Shown here: positions 6,795-14,817 of the stretch, one piece after another
How the letters are laid out: every line of letters begins with the position of its first letter
Position numbering within the stretch: the stretch's first letter is position 1
Assembly (NCBI GenBank): GCA_025060075.1
Contig: JANXCZ010000095.1
Span: 1 to 38,572, forward strand
From: Thermodesulfovibrio sp.
Lineage (GTDB): Bacteria > Nitrospirota > Thermodesulfovibrionia > Thermodesulfovibrionales > Thermodesulfovibrionaceae
Direction of reading: 5' to 3'
Length of the DNA stretch: 38,572 nt
Notes under the pieces: model-generated
Told to the model about the DNA's origin: nothing
Database searches by the model: none
What the model saw: the letters and a program-made list of their open reading frames with translations, nothing else
Position numbers and translations under genes: made by a program

Positions 6795-8345
6795 ATGGAA
6801 AGAAGAGATTTTCTAAAGGCTTCTTTAGCAAGTTTTATAGCTCTTATTACTTCATCAAAGGAAGTTTTTGCAAGGGTCAGTGACTTAGAAGTTTCAGGAG
6901 CAAAAGGAGTAATATTCATTGTAGGTGATGGTTGGCCCCTTGGAGTTATTAAAGCGATGAATGAGTTTATGGAGATGAAGTTCAAAGAAAAAAGCAATAT
7001 TTTAAGTCTTATCAGAAATTCTAAAACAAGACTCTTACTTCAGAATACTTCCTCTCTTTCTTCTGTTGTTACTGACTCTGCACCTGCATCTGTTGCTTGG
7101 GCTACGGGTTCAAAAACAATAAACAGAAGTCTTTCTGTTTTACCTGATGGAAGAAGTCTAAAAACCATATTTGAGCTTGCAAAGGAAAAGGGAATGTCTT
7201 GTGGATTTGTAACCACTACAAGAATAACTCATGCAACACCTGCAGCATGGTATAGTCATAACTCTAACAGAGATGATGAAGAAAATATTGCTCTTGAGCT
7301 ACTCAACTCTAATTTGGATGTGGCTATGGGAGGCGGTGACAGATTTCTAAATAAAGAAAAGAGAAAGGACAAAAAAGATATCTATGCAATGTTTTTATCA
7401 AAAGGCTATAAAGTAGTTAAGTCTAAGGAAGAGTTAATAAATAGCATCTCTGATGAAAATCCAATTGTTGGAGTTTTTAGCTCATCCCATATAAGTTATT
7501 TTGTTGATAGAATGAATGATGAAAAACTAAGCCAAAAAGAACCCTCTTTGCCAGAGATGACCGCAGTAGCCCTTAAAAAGTTAGCAAAAAACAAAAGAGG
7601 CTTTATTCTTCAGATTGAGGCTGGAAGAATTGACCATGCCTGTCATGCTAATGATGCTTACTCTGCGATGATGGACTGTTACGAGCTTGATAAAACTATT
7701 GGAGTAGTCATGGATTTCATAAATAAAAATCCAGATGTTTTATTAATAGTAACATCAGATCATGGAAACTCAGGTTATGGAATAAACGGAACAGGACCTG
7801 AATACAATGATGCAACAGAGGCTTTAATGAAATATAAAAACAGAGCTTCTTTTGAGTACATGATTAAAAAGATGAAAAATCAAGATTTAAAAACTGTAAA
7901 GGATATCTTTGAAAACTATACTCAACATAAGATTTCCATGGAAGAGGCAGAGGAGATATATAAAAACTTGAATGAAAAGAGAAATATAGTAGTCAATGAC
8001 ATATGGTATGAACCAGAGGCAACAATGGGAAGAATTCTTGCAAGGAGCATATATGAATATGAAAATGAAAGGCTTAATAAACCTGCTAAGGAAAGAAGAG
8101 GAAATGTGGGTTTTACATCAACAAATCATACTGCCGAAGACCAAATTGTTTTAGTTTACGGAAAAAGATTCTCGGCAGGAGAATTAAAAAGCCATATAGA
8201 CAATACTGAGCTTTATAGTTTTATGTGTAAATACTTAGGAATAAAGCATATAAATCCAAAGATGAATAGAAAAGATGCTACTTCCTATGTAAAGGCTATA
8301 TCTAGGGATGAATGGGAAAGACATCTTAAACTTCATATATCTTAA
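6795..8345 (+). CDS. phoA: Alkaline phosphatase, Tat-exported
   Basis: A 516-residue PF00245-type alkaline phosphatase that releases phosphate from monoesters outside the cytoplasm. The N-terminus ERRDFLKA plus a hydrophobic stretch and a VFA cleavage-like site (about residue 26) is a twin-arginine signal. Metal and catalytic motifs: VGDGW (D45), VTDSAPASVAWATG (nucleophile Ser95), THATPAAW, QIEAGRIDHACHAND, VTSDHGN and TNHTAEDQ. A helical insertion of about 110 residues separates the last two metal motifs, larger than in E. coli PhoA. A GGGAG ribosome site precedes the ATG. Third gene of the Pho-type operon; its presence is the strongest functional argument for calling the 4852-4906 array a phosphate-control site. 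Confidence 0.93.
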   Translation: MERRDFLKASLASFIALITSSKEVFARVSDLEVSGAKGVIFIVGDGWPLGVIKAMNEFMEMKFKEKSNILSLIRNSKTRLLLQNTSSLSSVVTDSAPASVAWATGSKTINRSLSVLPDGRSLKTIFELAKEKGMSCGFVTTTRITHATPAAWYSHNSNRDDEENIALELLNSNLDVAMGGGDRFLNKEKRKDKKDIYAMFLSKGYKVVKSKEELINSISDENPIVGVFSSSHISYFVDRMNDEKLSQKEPSLPEMTAVALKKLAKNKRGFILQIEAGRIDHACHANDAYSAMMDCYELDKTIGVVMDFINKNPDVLLIVTSDHGNSGYGINGTGPEYNDATEALMKYKNRASFEYMIKKMKNQDLKTVKDIFENYTQHKISMEEAEEIYKNLNEKRNIVVNDIWYEPEATMGRILARSIYEYENERLNKPAKERRGNVGFTSTNHTAEDQIVLVYGKRFSAGELKSHIDNTELYSFMCKYLGIKHINPKMNRKDATSYVKAISRDEWERHLKLHIS

Positions 8346-8363
8346 TTAAGGAGTTATTAATCT

Positions 8364-9080
8364 ATGAAGATAGGAATATTAGGTGATATTCATGGGAATA
8401 TAGAAGCTTTAAAGACTGCCTATCAGACTGCTGTTGAAGAAGGTGTTGAAAGAATTTATCATCTTGGAGACCTTGGTGGATATGCACCTTTTGTTAATGA
8501 AGTAGCTGAATTCCTTATAGAAAAAAATATTGAAGGAGTTCAAGGCAACTATGATGAAGCTATAGCATATGACAAGACTCATTGTGGGTGTAAATATGAA
8601 GATGATTTTCAGGCTAAGATGGCTCAACTTTCCTTTGATTGGACAAAGAGAGCTGTAAATGAAAAAACAAAAAACTATATGAAAAATCTTCCTTTCAGTA
8701 TTTCTCTTCAAGTTGAAGAAAGAAAAATAAAGATATTTCATGCTACACCAATAAAGAATAATCTCTACTGGTATGAGGAAAGAGAAGAAAAATTTTATCT
8801 TTTAATGGCTCAAAAAGCAGAGGCTGAAATAATGATTTATGGGCATACCCATATTCCATATTTTAAAAAGATTAAAGATTTTTATTTTATTAATGCTGGA
8901 AGTGTAGGGAAGCCAAAGGATGGCGATCCAAGAACATGCATATGCATAGTTGATATTAAGAGAAAAGATGTCAATGTAAGTTTTATAAGAAAAAGCTATG
9001 ATGTTAAAAAAGTGGCAAATGCAATAATTGAAAGCGGACTTCCTGAGTATTTTGCAGAAAGATTGATTTTAGCTAAATAG
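8364..9080 (+). CDS. Calcineurin-like metallophosphoesterase (YfcE/MJ0936-like)
   Basis: A 238-residue binuclear metallophosphoesterase. Ligands appear in order: GDIHGN (D8, H10), LGDLGG (D36), GNYDE (N62), FHATP (H126) and YGHTHIP (H161, H163), a complete set. Relatives are phosphodiesterases or ApaH-like nucleotidases; the substrate is not readable. Residues 73-76 (HCGC) add a small His/Cys cluster inside an insertion after the GNYDE motif, also seen in diadenosine-tetraphosphatase-like members. No signal peptide, so cytoplasmic. AAGGAG lies upstream of the ATG. It lies between phoA and the receiver gene. PlcP, the phospholipase C for Pho-controlled lipid turnover in rhizobia, belongs to this superfamily, but orthology is not claimed. 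Confidence 0.85.
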   Translation: MKIGILGDIHGNIEALKTAYQTAVEEGVERIYHLGDLGGYAPFVNEVAEFLIEKNIEGVQGNYDEAIAYDKTHCGCKYEDDFQAKMAQLSFDWTKRAVNEKTKNYMKNLPFSISLQVEERKIKIFHATPIKNNLYWYEEREEKFYLLMAQKAEAEIMIYGHTHIPYFKKIKDFYFINAGSVGKPKDGDPRTCICIVDIKRKDVNVSFIRKSYDVKKVANAIIESGLPEYFAERLILAK

Positions 9081-9090
9081 GAGGTATCAT

Positions 9091-9465
9091 ATGAAAAGAG
9101 GTAAAATATTATTAGTTGATGACAATGAGAATGACTTAATTACTACGAAAGAGCTCCTTGAGAAAGTAGGTTATACAGTTATTCAAAATCTGGGATGGCT
9201 TGGTGTTACTAAGAATGTTAAGTTTTTAAATCCTGATTTAATTCTTCTTGATGTGAATATGCCAGCATTATCCGGAGATTGTCTTTGTAATTTAATAGAT
9301 AAGTATGTTAAAGAAAAAAAGATTCCAGTTTTGTTTTATTCTGCGTTGGATGAAAACTATCTTAAAAAGCTCACGATTATGAAAGGAGTTACGGATTATA
9401 TTATTAAAGGAGATATATTCCAACTTTACAGAAAAATTTCTCATTACACCAGAAAGTCTAATTAG
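9091..9465 (+). CDS. Single-domain response regulator (CheY-like receiver)
   Basis: A 124-residue stand-alone receiver domain. The acidic pair is at D10-D11 (LLVDDNEND), the phospho-acceptor Asp54 is in LLDVNMP, the switch Ser84 is in LFYSA and the conserved Lys106 in YIIKGD. All phosphotransfer residues are present and there is no output domain, so it acts by protein contact or as a phosphate shuttle. It cannot be PhoB, which needs a winged helix. AGGAGG precedes the start. It is the last gene of the rightward Pho-type operon, followed by a strong terminator. The sensorless kinase at 2310-2996, in the divergent operon, lacks a receiver and is the natural partner (inference). Confidence 0.92.
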   Translation: MKRGKILLVDDNENDLITTKELLEKVGYTVIQNLGWLGVTKNVKFLNPDLILLDVNMPALSGDCLCNLIDKYVKEKKIPVLFYSALDENYLKKLTIMKGVTDYIIKGDIFQLYRKISHYTRKSN

Positions 9466-9472
9466 TCTATAG

Positions 9473-9488
9473 CCCCCACCCCCTCCTA
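9473..9488 (+). other. C-rich tract in the 3' UTR of the phoA operon
   Basis: Between the receiver stop codon and the terminator the transcript carries a pyrimidine-rich block: runs of five and five C separated by A, ending CTCCTAC, striking in an AT-rich genome. It contains CCTCCT, the complement of the Shine-Dalgarno core. It could be a seed region of a 3'-UTR-derived RNA or a G-quadruplex-forming stretch on the other strand; neither is shown. Confidence 0.35.
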
Positions 9489-9493
9489 CAGAG

Positions 9494-9527
9494 AGCCCTG
9501 AGCATTTTTTTAAGCTCAGGGCTTTTT
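9494..9527 (+). terminator. Intrinsic terminator of the PHP/GT/phoA/MPE/receiver operon
   Basis: Perfect 10-bp stem: AGCCCTGAGC at 9494-9503 pairs with GCTCAGGGCT at 9514-9523, with a 10-base AT-only loop followed by a short T run. This closes the rightward Pho-type operon and separates it from aroD. Confidence 0.92.
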
Positions 9528-9530
9528 AGT

Positions 9531-9560
9531 TTGAATAACTTAATCTAAAACTGTTAAACT
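9531..9560 (+). promoter_or_regulatory. Possible sigma70-type promoter of aroD
   Basis: TTGAAT at 9531-9536 and TAAACT at 9555-9560 are separated by 18 bp. The predicted start falls at or just before the aroD ATG (9566), and no ribosome site precedes that ATG, so a leaderless message is likely if this promoter is real. The hexamers are weak matches. Confidence 0.4.
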
Positions 9561-9565
9561 TTGAA

Positions 9566-10246
9566 ATGTTTCTTAAAAACATACCTGCCATAGCTGTTGT
9601 CCTTACAGACAAAGATGTTTTTTCTCTTTCTGAGGAAGAACTAAATGGTGCTGATCTAATTGAACTCAGAGTTGATATGTTTAGTCAGATAGAAAATATA
9701 GAATATATCTTTGCTTTAGCAAAGAGAAAGTACGACTTACCTCTTTTATGCACGGTAAGATTGCCAAGTGAGGGTGGTAAAAAGGAAGTAAAAAATAGGC
9801 TTAATATATATGAAAATGTAATACATTTTTGTAGTTTTTTTGATATTGAGATCTTTTCCGATGAGGTTTCTTTATTAAAAAAGTTAATTGATGGTTCTAA
9901 TATATCTCTTATTGGTTCATATCACAATTTTATTAATACACCATCTTTGGAGGATTTAGAAAAAATCTTTGAGAGAGCCAAATCTTTAGATATTGATATT
10001 ATTAAAATAGCAACAATGGTAACAGAAGAAAAAGATTTGGAAAAACTGCTTTATTTTACTATAAAACATAAAAATGACAAAGTTATTGTTTTAGGAATGG
10101 GACAAAAGGGAATTCCCTCAAGGATAATAAATCCAGTTTTTGGCTCAATGATAACTTATGCCAGCCTTACCGAGGCTTCTGCACCAGGACAGATTCATTT
10201 AAGAGACATAGTTCATATTTTTAAAGTTATAGGTTTAAGAAATTAA
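9566..10246 (+). CDS. aroD: 3-dehydroquinate dehydratase, type I
   Basis: A 226-residue type I dehydroquinase converting 3-dehydroquinate to 3-dehydroshikimate. Key residues: ELRVD (E33, R35, D37), catalytic His120 in GSYHNF, Schiff-base Lys147 in IIKIATM, and the substrate loop GQKGIPSR with APGQ near the C-terminus. Length is slightly below the usual 225-250. It lies alone between the terminator of the phoA operon and the decayed pstS, far from the other aromatic genes at 21-26 kb, and has no ribosome site. Identity is firm. Confidence 0.95.
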   Translation: MFLKNIPAIAVVLTDKDVFSLSEEELNGADLIELRVDMFSQIENIEYIFALAKRKYDLPLLCTVRLPSEGGKKEVKNRLNIYENVIHFCSFFDIEIFSDEVSLLKKLIDGSNISLIGSYHNFINTPSLEDLEKIFERAKSLDIDIIKIATMVTEEKDLEKLLYFTIKHKNDKVIVLGMGQKGIPSRIINPVFGSMITYASLTEASAPGQIHLRDIVHIFKVIGLRN

Positions 10247-10250
10247 AGAA

Positions 10251-11007
10251 TTATTTTATATATCTTTTCCAGTATGCTCTAACTTTATCCTTTAAATTTT
10301 GTGGTAATGCTATGTAATCAAGCTTTTTTGCAGTACTCTCACCATCTTTAAATGCCCAGTCAAAGAATTATTAGTATATATTTAGCACCTGTAATAGGCC
10401 AAACCTTTTTAACTGGTGCATTTGTCATCCATGCATAGAAGTGAGTTTTTGCATCAAGATCTACAGATAATGCAGATTCAGAAAATCTTTCAAAGTCTGC
10501 TTTTACAATTTGTCCTGAAGGATTTTTAAGTTTTAAAACAGTAAGCTTATTCTGTTTAACATAGGTAAACTCAACATATCCAATTGAGTTTGGAGTTGTT
10601 TTAACATAGTTTGTAACTCCTTCGTTGCCTTTTGCTTCAATTTCTGTTTTCCACTTTATAGAAGTTTCATATCCATTTTTTACATGAACTACTTAAATAG
10701 TGGGTAAAGATAGCTGTTGTTTATGAGCCATCAAAACTATATAACAGTTATGGGTTTTGAAGGTAAGTTTGGATTTAATGCTTTAATTTTAAGGTCATCC
10801 CATTTTCCTATTTCACCAAGAAATATTTCACAGATTGTTGTTCCATCAAGAACTAAACTGTCAGAATGTTATACCCTGAATATTTACAACTGGAACAATA
10901 CCACCAATTACACCAGGAAATTGCAAAAATTTTGACTTTTCTATTTCTTCAGGCTTAAGTGCCATGTCAGATGCACCAAAATGAATAGTTCTTTCAATTG
11001 CCTGTTT
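10251..11007 (-). pseudogene. Decayed pstS of the E. coli-like subfamily
   Basis: No intact gene fills this 750-base stretch. Read leftward, it spells pieces of a phosphate-binding protein: [102 protein letters not shown] and DYIALPQNLKDKVRAYWK ending in a stop at 10253-10251. The order and wording match E. coli-type PstS. Lesions include loss of the signal peptide and N-terminus, a frameshift with an in-frame stop near 10875-10860, a shift near 10735, a stop in the GSG phosphate loop near 10719, another break near 10690, and a deletion before FFDWAFK near 10368. Its broken 5' end abuts the Pho-type box of the live pstS, which belongs to a different subfamily. Confidence 0.9.
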
Positions 11008-11062
11008 TGTAACAGAAATTTAACATTTCTGTAAAGTTAGTGTAACATTAGCTTTGTATAAT
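11008..11062 (+). promoter_or_regulatory. Pho-type box (four 11-bp repeats) and -10 for pstS
   Basis: TGTAAC (11008), TTTAAC (11019), TGTAAA (11030) and TGTAAC (11041) are exactly 11 bp apart. Ten bp after the last hexamer comes a consensus TATAAT at 11057-11062. There is no separate -35. Because the downstream gene is pstS, this is the reference site that identifies the divergent arrays at 4784-4906. Predicted start is near 11069, giving a leader of about 30 bases. Confidence 0.88.
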
Positions 11063-11099
11063 AGATTATAATAAAATATAAACGAAAAGGAGGATGTCT

Positions 11100-12119
11100 A
11101 TGGGAAATTTAAAAAGTTTATTTCTAAGTAGCGTTTTCCTTTCTGTATTGCTTTTGCTCTTTTCTTTTACTGTAATTCATGCTCAACCTATTATTAAGAT
11201 TGATGGTTCATCAACTGTTTTTCCAATTACCGAAGGTGTGGCAGAGGATTTCCAGAAGGCAAAGAAGGGTGCTGTAAAGGTTACAGTTGGAATTTCAGGT
11301 ACAGGTGGTGGATTTAAGAAGTTCTGCAGAGGAGAGATAGATATATCTAATGCTTCAAGACCTATTCAGAAGAAAGAGATGGATGCATGTAAAGAGGCAG
11401 GTATTAGATATATAGAACTTCCTGTTGCTTATGATGCTCTTTCTATATTTGTAAATTCAAAGAACAACTGGATAAAGGGAGATTGTATAACTGTTGAGCA
11501 GCTTAGAATGATATGGCAGCCTGAAGCTCAAGGTAAGATTACAAAGTGGAATCAGATTGATCCAAGTTGGCCTGACAGACCTTTAAGGCTTGCAGGTCCT
11601 GGAGCAGATTCAGGAACCTTTGAATACTTTACAGAGGCTGTTATGGGTAAAGCAAAGGCAAGTAGAGGAGACTATGTAGCAAGTGAGGATGACAATGTAA
11701 TAATGAATGCGGTAATAAAGGATGAGGGTGGATTAGGTTATGTTGGTTTAGCCTATGTCATGGAGAATAAAGGAAAGATAAAACCTTTGGCAGTTAAAAA
11801 TCCAAAGACTGGTAAATGTGTATTTCCAAGCGAAAAAACTGTTATGGATGGTTCCTATCAGCCCTTTTCAAGACCTCTTTTCATTTATGTAAATGAAAAG
11901 TCAGCAAAGGAAAAACCTGAGGTCAGAGAGTTTGTTGAGTTCTATTTAAGAAATGCAGGTAAGATAGCAAAACAGGTAGGATATATACCTCTTCCACCTA
12001 AGGCCTATGATCTGGCTAAAGAGAGATTTAAGAAAATGCAGGTTGGAACAGTGTTTGGTGGTCAGATTGAGGTAGGTCTTACTGTTGAAGAGCTTCTAAA
12101 GAGAGAAACACGACACTAA
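11100..12119 (+). CDS. pstS: Phosphate ABC transporter, substrate-binding protein PstS
   Basis: A 339-residue exported phosphate-binding protein. A signal peptide (residues 1-25, cleavage about HAQP) precedes [15 protein letters not shown], the phosphate-loop motif. [24 protein letters not shown] and [13 protein letters not shown] supply the other phosphate-contacting loops. Start: AAGGAGG at 11087-11093 directly abuts an upstream in-frame ATG at 11094, so the ATG at 11100, 6 bases downstream, is the functional start. It is the first gene of pstSCAB under a Pho-type box. It belongs to the PBP-like-2 subfamily, not to the E. coli-like subfamily of the pseudogene beside it. Confidence 0.95.
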   Translation: MGNLKSLFLSSVFLSVLLLLFSFTVIHAQPIIKIDGSSTVFPITEGVAEDFQKAKKGAVKVTVGISGTGGGFKKFCRGEIDISNASRPIQKKEMDACKEAGIRYIELPVAYDALSIFVNSKNNWIKGDCITVEQLRMIWQPEAQGKITKWNQIDPSWPDRPLRLAGPGADSGTFEYFTEAVMGKAKASRGDYVASEDDNVIMNAVIKDEGGLGYVGLAYVMENKGKIKPLAVKNPKTGKCVFPSEKTVMDGSYQPFSRPLFIYVNEKSAKEKPEVREFVEFYLRNAGKIAKQVGYIPLPPKAYDLAKERFKKMQVGTVFGGQIEVGLTVEELLKRETRH

Positions 12120-12131
12120 TAGGGATAAGTT

Positions 12132-13025
12132 GTGTTTTCATTCATAGCATATAAAAAATTATTAGACAAATGTGTGCTGGCGGTGTTTTTCACCGCCGGC
12201 TTTATTACTATATTTATCACAGTTGGAATAGTTTATGTTTTACTTTCAGATGCTATAAGGTTTTTTCAGGAAGTTCCAATAGAAAGATTTTTAACAGAGA
12301 AAGAATGGACACCTGTTTTTGCTACTAAGAAGTTTGGTATTTGGCCTCTTATAACAGGAACATTTTTAATAGCAGCCATAGCAGTATTAGTCTCAGTTCC
12401 TCTTGGTTTAGTTATAGCTATATATCTTAGTGAATATGCTTCAGTTAGGGTTAAAGAGATTGCTAAACCTATTATTGAGTTCTTAGAAGCTGTGCCAACT
12501 GTTGTATATGGCTATTTTACTCTTCTTTTTGTTACACCAATTTTACAGAAGATAGTTCCAGGTCTAGAAGCTTTTAACTCTCTCGCACCAGGAATAGTGC
12601 TTGGCTTTATGATTCTTCCGTATACAGCATCAATGGCAGAGGATGCCATGAAAGGTGTACCACAAAGAATAAGAGAAGCCTCTTACGCACTTGGAGCAAC
12701 GAGATTAAGAACAGCTATAACTATTGTATTACCTGCTGCCATATCAGGAGTAGTGGCAGGCTTTATACTGGGTGCATCCCGTGCTATCGGAGAGACAATG
12801 GTTGTGGCAATTGCTGCAGGTATGTATCCTAATCTTACCTTAGATCCAAGAGAACCTATTCAGACTATGACAGGATATATTGTTCAAGTTGCATTGGGTG
12901 ATTTACCTTATGGCTCAATAGAGTATCTTTCAATATTTGCTGTTGGTTTTGCACTTTTTATTATTGCCTTTATTTTTAATTCCATTGCTCTTTGGCTTAG
13001 GTCAAGAATAAGAGAGGCTTATTAG
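12132..13025 (+). CDS. pstC: Phosphate ABC transporter permease PstC
   Basis: A 297-residue inner-membrane permease with about six helices and the coupling motif EASYALGATRLRTAITIVLPAAISG, then [16 protein letters not shown]. It pairs with PstA to form the phosphate channel. The start is GTG at 12132, 7 bases after an AGGG. pstS ends 12 bases upstream. Codons 15-23 are unusually GC-rich and form a strong hairpin (separate entry). The stop directly abuts the pstA ATG. Confidence 0.95.
   Translation: MFSFIAYKKLLDKCVLAVFFTAGFITIFITVGIVYVLLSDAIRFFQEVPIERFLTEKEWTPVFATKKFGIWPLITGTFLIAAIAVLVSVPLGLVIAIYLSEYASVRVKEIAKPIIEFLEAVPTVVYGYFTLLFVTPILQKIVPGLEAFNSLAPGIVLGFMILPYTASMAEDAMKGVPQRIREASYALGATRLRTAITIVLPAAISGVVAGFILGASRAIGETMVVAIAAGMYPNLTLDPREPIQTMTGYIVQVALGDLPYGSIEYLSIFAVGFALFIIAFIFNSIALWLRSRIREAY
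12176..12206 (+). terminator. GC-rich hairpin plus T-rich tail inside the start of pstC (attenuator candidate)
   Basis: GCTGGCGGTG at 12176-12185 pairs with CACCGCCGGC at 12191-12200 (10 bp, one T-G pair) around a TTTTT loop, then TTTATT follows. It lies in the pstC reading frame, encoding LAVFFTAG. The geometry resembles an intrinsic terminator or an mRNA-stabilising stem just after pstS. Partial termination or 3'-end protection would give excess PstS over PstCAB. No experimental support is available from sequence. Confidence 0.55.
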
Positions 13026-13949
13026 ATGGGTAGAAAAACTATTAGTTCTAAACCAGACATAATATTTCCAATAATAGGCTTTATAGCGTTTTTATTGGTT
13101 GTTTCTTTTATGATTACACTTATCGTTGATATAGCCATAGATGGTTATGAAAGACTAATAGATCCTTCTTTCTATACATCATATCCTTCAAGATTTCCTG
13201 AGAAAGCAGGGATACTCTCAGGATGGGTTGGAACAACTCTTGTCATGGCTGGTGCTATATTTTGGTCTCTTCTTATAGGAATACCAGCAGGAATATATCT
13301 TGAGGAATATGCAACTAAGAGAGGAATTAGAGGAAAGATTGAGACAATTATAGAGCTTAACATAAATAATCTTGCTGCGGTACCAGCTATAATTTATGGA
13401 CTACTTGCTCTTGGAATCTTTGTATACAGATTTAAACTTGGAGAAAGTATTCTTACAGCAGGGCTTACTTTGAGTATATTGATGTTACCAGTTATTGTGG
13501 TAAATACAAGGGAAGCAATAAGAAGAATTCCTCGTGATATAAGAGAGGGAGCCTATGCAGTAGGTGCTACAAAGTGGGATACAATAAGAGACCATATCCT
13601 TCCATACTCCTTAGGAGGGATACTTACAGGTCTTATAATTGCTGCATCTCGTGCTATTGGAGAAACTGCTCCTCTTGTAACAATAGGTGCTTTAACTTTT
13701 ATTGCCTTTTTACCTCCATCGCCTTTTACTTCAGAGTTTCCATTTTTTTCATTGGAAAAGGCTTGGGATGTTCTGATGTCTCCCTTTACAGTTTTGCCTA
13801 TACAGATTTTTAACTGGGTTTCAAGGCCTCAGGCTGCTTTTCAGATAAATGCTGCAGCTGCAGGGTTTGTTCTATTAGTTTTAACAGTCATAATGAATGC
13901 TTTAGCTTACTATCTCAGACAAAGGGTAAGGAGAAAGTACATATGGTGA
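13026..13949 (+). CDS. pstA: Phosphate ABC transporter permease PstA
   Basis: A 307-residue permease with six predicted helices. [54 protein letters not shown] (coupling loop) and [16 protein letters not shown] are classic PstA features. It partners PstC in the membrane pore. Start ATG abuts the pstC stop; its 3' end overlaps the pstB ATG by 7 bases. Confidence 0.95.
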   Translation: MGRKTISSKPDIIFPIIGFIAFLLVVSFMITLIVDIAIDGYERLIDPSFYTSYPSRFPEKAGILSGWVGTTLVMAGAIFWSLLIGIPAGIYLEEYATKRGIRGKIETIIELNINNLAAVPAIIYGLLALGIFVYRFKLGESILTAGLTLSILMLPVIVVNTREAIRRIPRDIREGAYAVGATKWDTIRDHILPYSLGGILTGLIIAASRAIGETAPLVTIGALTFIAFLPPSPFTSEFPFFSLEKAWDVLMSPFTVLPIQIFNWVSRPQAAFQINAAAAGFVLLVLTVIMNALAYYLRQRVRRKYIW

Positions 13950-14815
13950 TGGTTGGCACAATAATTAACAATATTAAATCTTTATTTTTAAAAACAACAA
14001 ATAAGTCTACAGAGACTGTTAAATTGAATACAAAGAATGATGTTAAAAAGGAGGGTGATATTAAACTTGAGGTAAAGGATTTAAATTTTTACTATGGTGA
14101 TTTTAGGGCTTTAAAAAATATAAATCTAAAAATTCCTACGCGAAAGATTACAGCATTAATAGGTCCAAGCGGATGCGGAAAGACTACTTTACTTAGATGT
14201 TTTAACAGAATGCATGACTTATATCCTGGTTCAAGATATGAGGGTTCTATCATTTTTTATCCTGATGGGATAAATATCTTAGCTCCAAACATAGATCTTC
14301 TTAATCTAAGACGTAAAGTAGGAATGGTATTTCAAAGACCTAATCCATTTCCTAAATCAATTTTTGAAAATGTTGCATATGGACTAAGAGTAAATGGAAT
14401 AAGAGATAAAAAACTAATTCAGGAAAAAGTTGAATGGGCACTTAAGTCTGCAGCACTTTGGGATGAGGTAAAGGACAGACTTAATGCAAATGCTTACTCT
14501 TTGTCAGGAGGACAACAGCAGAGACTTTGTATTGCAAGGGCTATAGCAATTGAGCCAGATATAGTCTTATTTGATGAACCAACTAGTGCCCTTGATCCTA
14601 TATCAACCGCAAAGATTGAAGAGTTAATAATAACTCTTAAGGAAAAACTTACAATAATTATTGTAACGCACAATATGCAGCAGGCAGCGAGAGTTTCAGA
14701 CTATACTGGTTTTATGTACTTAGGAGAACTAATTGAGTTTGATAAAACACAAAAAATATTTACTGTTCCATCACAGAAATTGACAGAAGACTATATAACA
14801 GGTAGATTTGGATAA
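13943..14815 (+). CDS. pstB: Phosphate ABC transporter ATPase PstB, with a 39-residue N-terminal extension
   Basis: The ATPase that powers phosphate import. Walker [11 protein letters not shown]-loop VFQRPNPFP, signature LSGGQQQRL, Walker [14 protein letters not shown] and H-loop VTHN are intact. PstB proteins are usually about 250-260 residues; from ATG 13943 this one is 290, with a basic, Asn/Thr/Lys-rich lead that resembles no conserved domain. A perfect AAGGAGG at 14048-14054 stands 5 bases before an in-frame ATT at 14060, which would give a 251-residue protein starting at the conserved [12 protein letters not shown]. Either an extended protein or a rare ATT start is possible. GGAG at 13930 supports the upstream ATG, which I keep. 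Confidence 0.93.
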   Translation: MVMVGTIINNIKSLFLKTTNKSTETVKLNTKNDVKKEGDIKLEVKDLNFYYGDFRALKNINLKIPTRKITALIGPSGCGKTTLLRCFNRMHDLYPGSRYEGSIIFYPDGINILAPNIDLLNLRRKVGMVFQRPNPFPKSIFENVAYGLRVNGIRDKKLIQEKVEWALKSAALWDEVKDRLNANAYSLSGGQQQRLCIARAIAIEPDIVLFDEPTSALDPISTAKIEELIITLKEKLTIIIVTHNMQQAARVSDYTGFMYLGELIEFDKTQKIFTVPSQKLTEDYITGRFG

Positions 14816-14817
14816 AA

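Noticed and set aside
10717-10935. 72-codon rightward open frame in the aroD-pstS gap
   Set aside because: The opposite strand reads as fragments of PstS here; the rightward frame is an artefact of that pseudogene.
14163-14190. pstB as another ABC ATPase such as an amino-acid transporter
   Set aside because: The LSGGQQQRL and [10 protein letters not shown] motifs and the pst context are specific to PstB.
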